Below are positions 58,207 through 64,000 of a stretch of DNA of 64,000 nucleotides, one piece after another; position 1 is the first letter of the stretch; every line of letters starts with the position of its first letter. The notes under the pieces are model-generated. The model saw nothing but the letters and a program-made list of their open reading frames with translations. It was not told the origin of the DNA and searched no databases. The stretch is from Isoetes taiwanensis (taxonomy: Eukaryota; Streptophyta; Lycopodiopsida; Isoetales; Isoetaceae), in assembly GCA_021234155.1 (NCBI GenBank), contig JAJEKV010000157.1:654807-718806 (forward strand), in the 5' to 3' direction. A program made the translations under genes and the position numbers.

Positions 58207-58517
58207 AATAGTGGCTAAGGAGATTTCCTCATTTCCTTCAAGGGTTTCATCATCGGATACAGGTGATCTTTGTCTTCTTCGTCCTTGTATCTTTCTGTGC
58301 CATGATATCCCTATTTCTGTTCCAATCCCCTGTTTTCTATTGCCCCATGTTATTCCCCTGCTGATGAATCCAATCTGCCTTCAATCTCGAATCTTCTGCT
58401 GTCGCAACCAGTTTGCCCTCCAACCAGGGATCCTGACCTATACTTTGTGCAGTTCGGTGTTGTGCAACAGACCGATCTGGCCCTATGAGGTAAGCGCCCA
58501 AAGGAGCACCCAACTAG

Positions 58518-58597
58518 GGGGGAGAGGGAGGGGAAGAGGGATGGGGAGAGGGAGGGAGGGAGGGGGAGGGGGAGGGGGAGAGGGAGAGAGAGAGAGA
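58518..58597 (+). repeat. Polypurine G-rich tract
   Basis: About 80 bp of nearly pure purine with many GGGAGG/GGGGGAG runs, then (GA)n. It lies upstream of the LINE's ORF1 (minus strand). The G-runs allow quadruplex or triplex folding. It also creates a Gly/Arg-rich frame on the plus strand that is not a gene. Confidence 0.9.
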
Positions 58598-58619
58598 AGC
58601 GAATCCCAGGCAGGAGGTT

Positions 58620-59133
58620 GAGGCTTACACCTAGTGATGGATTATTTAAGTCTTAGATTGACTGCTTGATTTCAATTAAAATGTGTGTTCTTGGTTGCAT
58701 ATTTAGAGCTTGGAGTGGATTCTATCTTGTTTCTCTTCATCTAATACTGATGCAGTGTTTTTTCATGTGCATGATAAATAAGGATTGTCTGATATGAATG
58801 CCGCTTTTCTCTTTGATATTCTTTGTGATAGACCAAAATAAAAACTCAGGTAGAACCCTTTGTAGTAAATTCAAAAGTAGACGGCCTGTGTTGCTGCTCT
58901 GTGATCAAGCAGCATTCAAGAATGCTAGAACTCCTTGCCATCGTTGTCCTTTACTATCTAGAGGAGTTTCCAAGCGATTCTGTTTGCTCTGCAATTTGGC
59001 TATGGAATGGATTCGATCTACTTCTTGAAGCTCGAAACTAAAAATATTGCTTAGAAGCCTAAACAAAGATCTCTTAGAGTTACCTTACCTTATGAAACTT
59101 CTGATAAATAAATGCTATGTGATAAATGACCCT
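58620..59133. other. Unassigned sequence
   Basis: AT-rich; one 76-codon plus frame (58798-59028) has no recognised family. Nothing else supported. Confidence 0.4.
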
Positions 59134-59375
59134 GTACACGAAATACTCTATATTAAATGAGATTGTACACGTGTCATACTCAGCTAATTTGTAAGCAAAA
59201 AAATGAGTCATGCGTAACCACACAAAAGTATCACAATCATAGAATATATGTAAGCACACAAAAAGTATCACAATAATAGCTTGTAATAAAAGACTCAGTA
59301 CACGAAATAATCTGTATTAAATGAGAATGTACACGCGTCATACTCAGCTAATTTGTAAGAAAGAAAATGAGTGAG
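59134..59375. repeat. 164-bp tandem duplication, second copy partial
   Basis: GTACACGAAATACTCTATAT at 59134 recurs at 59298 as GTACACGAAATAATCTGTAT. Similarity continues through the TCATACTCAGCTAATTTGTA block (about 59178 and 59339) to about 59375. Confidence 0.85.
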
Positions 59376-59639
59376 AATAAAAAATTGATACTGCTTTACA
59401 TATGAAAGATAAAACATCAAGGAGCATTGCCTAGATTTCAACCATTGCAAAAAACCTAAATCTGCATAGGTGTCACGTCCTTATAATAAGTAAGGAAGAA
59501 AAAAAAAAGAGAACAGAAAAGAAAACACAATTATATAGGAAGGATAAAATGTATAATTTACAAGAAAACCTATGAGCTTTCTCTCAAAAACATTTGAGGT
59601 GGGAGTTTTTCATCCTGAACACTAGTAAGTCTGATGCGT

Positions 59640-59705
59640 TTCTTGTTTGGGTCCCATAGGCCTTTTGGTCTCCGTGGATGAAAAAATCAATTCTATTCTT
59701 TAAAG
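59640..59705 (+). mobile_element. LINE 3'-end remnant, plus orientation
   Basis: TTTGGGTCCCATAGGCC and GGTCTCCGTGGATG match the 3' end of the LINE at 34690-34760 read on its own strand. The tail here is TTCTATTCTTT. Only the terminal roughly 60 bp is recognisable. Confidence 0.65.
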
Positions 59706-61565
59706 TCCATGACAACTAAGATTCACAAGAATACAAATGGATGCCATCAATTAAAATGTTACGTTCATCAAGGTGGATGCCACCTCTAGTCTTTATAGAA
59801 AAAATTATGGAAACCTATCTATAAAATTCATACATCCTTATAGCCTTTATTTCGATGCTCCTATTGCAGGATTTCATTCACCGAATAGATCCAGAGCTAA
59901 CACATATCTTAACATATATAAAGCAAATGCCATTTCTGTTTGATCCTAATATTTTTTCGCCAGCAAAAATTTTGGGGGCGACACGTGTCTTTGAAAAAAA
60001 AAATGAAAATAAGAAAGAAAATTTGACGGGCTCCGGATTTCTTGCCTTGAAAGCAATCCTCTGCTTGGATCTGTGGCGTGTTTCAAAGCCTTCAGCAAAT
60101 CGCAAGGTTCAGAAATGCGCTGACGCTTGGTTTCCGGCAGTGCTGGGTCTGGCTATGGCGATGGGCTTCTGCTTCAAGCTTCAACAAATCACTTAGAAAA
60201 AATGGGCTGAAGGCAGTTGTCGTCTGAACTCCTTTACCACACATCCGGTGGTAAATCCGGAACTCCTTTACCACACATCCGGTGGTAAATCCGGAAGCCA
60301 GGGCTGCGGGTTGTTCTAAAAAGAAAAGAAAACTTATGCAGGGATTACTTTGCTTAGAAGCAAAGTCTGGATTCCTCAATATTTTTGTGCCTGTCCGCTC
60401 TGTGCCATTCATATCTGTGAAGCGAGGTATGGCTATGGTGATGCCGGATTTTGGCTGGCCATTTCTGTATTTTTATTTTCTTTGTCGTAACACATGGTAG
60501 GGAGCAGCCGCATCCCTGTTCCGCCATAACCAGAAGCTCCAAGCATCTCCAACAAGTATCTCCAAGGACGCAGATCCGAAAGATATTTCTTGCTTTAAAA
60601 GCAACACATCGTCCTCCTTGCTGGTCCTTTTTTTTATCTGAGTCAACATGTATTTCTTGCCACTTGCTTCTGTGTGTCGTTGCACAGCAAAGCTCCCTCT
60701 GCCAAGGAGACCTTAAGCAAGGACTTATGGCTTAGCTTTCATGACCTTCTGGATCTTGCTAAACATAAAGCAAATATCAATTTCTACTCCTCTTCAGCCT
60801 TAACGCACCATAGACCATTTTTACACTCTTTCTTGGACAATATTTTTGTGGCCTTCTCAAAACTGAGACTAGCCATGCTATGATCTGGTATCTTCTGCCA
60901 TAGAATTCCCAGGTTGAAGAAAAGTGTTGCCATTCAAGAATTTGCAGAGATTTATTTCTTTTATGGCTGATTTTGATGTCCAAAGAAGACAGAGCATATC
61001 TAAGTGATTCCCTGGTGATTCAGAGCAAAAACAGAGCAGATTCTCTGCGGCAGAAACATGGGCTTTTCTACTGCAAAAGCAGAGGAGTTTTTTGCAGGGG
61101 ATCTTGTGTGCAGAAACAGGGGGATTTTGTCGTGGCTATGAAGCAGAAGGCAGGGGAAAAACAAGGGAAAAAACGCTCACTACCATCCCTTGCCTTTTCT
61201 TTGCAACAAAACGTGGAAATCTAACATAGCAGTAATCTATAAAAAATAGTTTGGAGCAGAGATATTAGCCTACACTTAATATCTCAAATCATTTGTGTAT
61301 TTGTTGTTGCCCTGTTTCTTTTATTGTATTGTATTGTGTCTGCAACCCGTCGATCCTGGAATCTCACGGCGCTACATACGGAGCTACACTGGAATTTTAT
61401 GGGTTTATTGAATGTGATGGGAACATATCGATTGCATTGTGACTTTTTATTCATTTAGTTAGCTTGATCATTTTATTGCATTATCTAGCCTGTTTATGCA
61501 GACACATGTTTACCTTTTTGCAGATCCACATCTGATCCACATACTTTTTTTTCCAGATACGATGG
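59706..61565. other. Unassigned sequence with a 34-bp tandem repeat
   Basis: The unit AACTCCTTTACCACACATCC... at 60227-60260 is repeated exactly at 60261-60294; each holds the small inverted pair TTTACCAC/GGTGGTAAA. Open frames of 60-113 codons on both strands are unrecognised and overlap; none is supported. A short (TATTG)n run is at 61320. Confidence 0.45.
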
Positions 61566-61919
61566 ATGATATTTCTGAGATGGGTTTCTGGAGCCTCAAT
61601 GATCACTCTTACTTTTTTTTTATATGTATTTATTATTCACATTCATTCTCTTTTGGGTTCTTGGCTTAGCAGTATCATAGATGCTCCTTGGCCTTCATCC
61701 TATTTTGCCTTTGGTTCAAAAGGGCAATTCATCAAGATTTTGGTGGAGGAAATCTGCAAAGGAGGCTATGATGAAGAGAGTAGATGTTGCCCTATTAAGA
61801 AGAAGAAATCTTTTCCTGAGTCTAACCAACATGTTGATGAGTCTAACCAACATGTTGATGGCTCTACATCTTCAGAATCAAATGATTGTAAGAAACAAGA
61901 ACAAACAAGCACAAGCTGA
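61566..61919 (+). other. Possible terminal exon, unrecognised
   Basis: A 117-codon frame ends at a TGA at 61917-61919. Its first third is hydrophobic, dominated by a T-rich stretch. From about codon 37 it changes to balanced composition (WPSSYFAFGSKGQFIKILVE, then a Lys-rich run, then a Ser/Asn/Glu-rich tail). CTTAG at 61666-61670 could be a splice acceptor, so the likely coding part is 61671-61919. A 21-bp in-frame duplication gives ESNQHVD twice. No family is recognised, and no other exons are identified. Confidence 0.3.
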
Positions 61920-63378
61920 TATTGTAATACATTGTTCTATCTGTGCTGAATTAGATCATATTGCAGTCAAATCATAGCTTATATTATCTTTGCTTTCTAA
62001 AACATTTTGTTTTGGGAAGCGCTATATTCTGTTTATGTTTGCCTATTACACACGAAAGTGAGATACTAGAAGTAGGTGCAGAAAGAGCAGAGTTTATACC
62101 TCAGGCCACTCTTTCCATTTTCTTTTTGTTTACAGGTTAAGCTTTGACATATCTTAATGGCAAACTTGATTATTTCTTTTGCTGCTTTCAATTAAATACC
62201 ATAATCTCCAAAAGGTTACGTACATGGATGCAATGGAGCTGGAGCCCCTTTTCCAAAATTCTTAGCATCAAGTTTATTTTTAGATCTTCCAATTGTTGTC
62301 TTTTAGCAGTAAAGTATGTATTCATATATGTCCATAGTTGGCCGGAAATAAGTTAGTTGGGATGCGTTGCAAGCAAATTTGCAACGTGTTGAAGCTGTTG
62401 TTTGAACATGTTCAAAAAGCCATGTACTATCTATATTGTTTCAACAATGATCACATCACAAGTCGATGACCTTTATGAAATGTGCTGGTTATGGTGAATG
62501 ATGAATATGTTTTGTTGGTATTATATCACTACATTGGTGGTACAATACAAATGAGATCCAGGTTTTTTTTGAGAATGGATGCTGACGTGGCTATTAAAGG
62601 CGGTATGAAAACGAAATGGGCCATTGTTGCGAGTTCAACAAAGCTGGCGTAGATGAAGACGTCGCGAGGGGCCCGGATGACCCCTCCACAGTAAGCCCGA
62701 CTCACATTAAACACAAACAAAAGCTTGCAAATAAGGCAAAAGCCCCTTCTTCGGGAGAGAGATTGAAGGAAATCGATGGCGACAAGGAGATCGGACAAGG
62801 GTAAATGATCTGAGAGAGAAACAATAGTGGAGGAAGAATAGGGAAGAATGGTGCCCTACACAAAAATTTGGCGAGCTCAGGCGACATTCTGGCGCAATTT
62901 GAAGCAATAGTAGGCTGGGAGGCAGGTTGATTGCCAAGATTTTGGAGCGGTGGCGGTCGCTCACGGCGGCGACTAGCATCAGGCCAGGCTAGACCCGGGT
63001 GATTCCAGCGGGGCAAGAGGCCCTCCCGATTCTCCCTTTTACCCACAGTCCGAGGCGGACCAACATCTAGCCGCCCGACCCATTGGGGCTCTCGTAAACC
63101 ATCCCGGTGATGGGGCTTCCAGCGAATCACATCCAAAAGCGGGGCTTATGCCCCGCAAGAGGTAAATCAATCCAATATTTTGTCGGATAAGAGCTCTAGC
63201 CTAGTTACAAATGTCTACGCTTGCATAGCATAGACCACTCCCCAAAAGGGGCAAACGAAAATGGAGCAGGGTTAAAGGAAGGGAAGATCGGGCTCCCATT
63301 GCATGTGTGAGTGCTCTTGGGGCCATCAATAAACCGAAAAACTCAATGTTAGGAGCAGAGGCGCAGGAGTTAGTGTGA
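61920..63378. other. Unassigned sequence, GC-rich from about 62600
   Basis: 61920-62560 is AT-rich with nothing supported. From 62600 the base composition becomes clearly richer in GC, with overlapping open frames on both strands (62616-62804 plus; 63136-62702 minus) and no recognised domain. It may be the 5' region of the element to which the following frame belongs. Confidence 0.4.
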
Positions 63379-63865
63379 TTGGGCGTAAAACAATCCACTC
63401 AAGTAGAAATGTCGGGACGAACCATGAGAGATGTAGCAACAAGAATGAGTGAGAATGGGCAGAAAGGATCCGTTCAGTCAAATACATCGGACTCAACCAT
63501 GGAAGATGTAGTAACCGAAGCAGGCGAGATAGCAATGGAAGCAAATAGTAAACTAGCAGAATGTAGATCTGCAATATTGGCGTAAGCCTTTACGGGAAGG
63601 AAAAAAACATAACGCAGAGATTTTCGCAAATAGGGGAAAGAATATTGGATCAGAGCATCATAAGGATGGGAGTGATGCTTGCCAAGGGAATTTTACACAA
63701 AACAGGGTGAATCATTCAAAGGGTTCAGCTTGGAAAGGACAGGATTCAGTGAGAATAGTGAACAAGCCGAGATTCTCGGAGTGGATTCAAAAGCAAACTC
63801 ATGCTACTAACAGAAGCACAAGAGTCGCGGAGGCTCTCCAAGCATTACAGAAAGGTCTCGTATAG
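63379..63865 (+). pseudogene. Unrecognised coding remnant with frameshift
   Basis: The first frame (63379-63585) reads MSGRTMRDVATRMSENGQKG from its second Met; the second, open from about 63566 to TAG 63863-63865, continues as a basic, Asn/His/Lys-rich protein with FSEWIQKQTHATNRSTRVAE. The compositions fit one protein with a frameshift near 63570. Nucleic-acid-binding proteins of LINEs look similar, but no zinc knuckle or other motif is seen, so the assignment is open. Confidence 0.35.
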
Positions 63866-64000
63866 AACCACAGGGTAGTAACTACAAAACCGAAGCTGGA
63901 TTGGTCAATGGCGGTAATGTGGAGATAGAAGGTAATTTCCCGATTGGTATGTAATTGATCACGAGATGCACAAAAGGTATCACGGAAAGTTTGATCTCAA

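Noticed and set aside
57953-58621. 222-codon plus-strand frame with a Gly/Arg-rich end
   Set aside because: It is the antisense of the LINE coiled-coil ORF1 plus the polypurine tract.
62702-63136. 144-codon minus-strand Pro-rich frame
   Set aside because: It overlaps other frames in a GC-rich stretch and has no recognisable motif.

Overview
This is plant nuclear DNA from a large, repeat-rich, intron-containing genome. The evidence is a three-exon malate synthase with a plant-type peroxisomal C-terminus, a plant Qa-SNARE of the SYP1 class, plant-type Ty3/gypsy retrotransposons, LINEs, Tourist-like and hAT elements, and very low gene density. A gymnosperm (conifer-like) genome is plausible, but the lineage cannot be fixed from this window. 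No bacterial, organellar or viral gene block is present.

Confident host genes are few: a Qa-SNARE/syntaxin on the minus strand (15263-16219), peroxisomal malate synthase on the plus strand (38049-40860, exons 38049-38414, 38617-39270, 40219-40860), and the last three exons of an inosine triphosphate pyrophosphatase (ITPase) on the minus strand (47688-48381). These housekeeping genes show no sign of acting together. A zinc-finger protein frame (3742-5067) lies in the left arm of a 1.4-kb inverted duplication, and its twin in the right arm is frameshifted.

Layout: 1-3.3 kb is a decayed transposase-like gene. 3.56-6.34 kb is the gene-containing inverted repeat. 6.4-7.05 kb is a 21-bp minisatellite. 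8.6-10.16 kb is a truncated LTR. 10.25-12.5 kb is a terminal-inverted-repeat (TIR) element that carries an array of a 16-bp palindrome and splits or abuts a LINE (12.5-14 kb). 15.2-16.5 kb holds the SNARE gene. 17.2-19 kb is a LINE ORF1 remnant and a SINE. 19.2-32 kb is a gypsy complex with two opposed fragments, a 4.6-kb insertion carrying a PDR-type ABC transporter fragment, and a tandem internal-LTR-internal-LTR arrangement whose first LTR holds a LINE. 32-33 kb is a LINE. 33.97-37.43 kb is a 3.47-kb TIR element with an 8-bp target duplication, a subterminal repeat array, a nested LINE and a broken DUF1645-like gene. 38-40.9 kb is malate synthase. 42.3 and 55.3 kb carry two copies of one MITE. 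44-45.9 kb is an inverted LTR with adjoining internal sequence. 45.9-46.3 kb is a heat-shock-element-like array. 47.7-48.4 kb is the ITPase 3' end. 50-50.8 kb is a LINE RT remnant. 53.73-55.12 kb is a non-autonomous hAT element with perfect 8-bp target duplication. 57-58.2 kb is a rearranged LINE. The rest is mostly unannotatable AT-rich sequence with small tandem duplications.

The items I consider most worth a second look are the inverted gene duplication (a potential long-hairpin small-RNA locus), the palindrome array in the 10-12 kb element, the 3.5-kb TIR element that appears to carry a host gene, the PDR fragment in the 4.6-kb insertion, and the heat-shock-element-like array.
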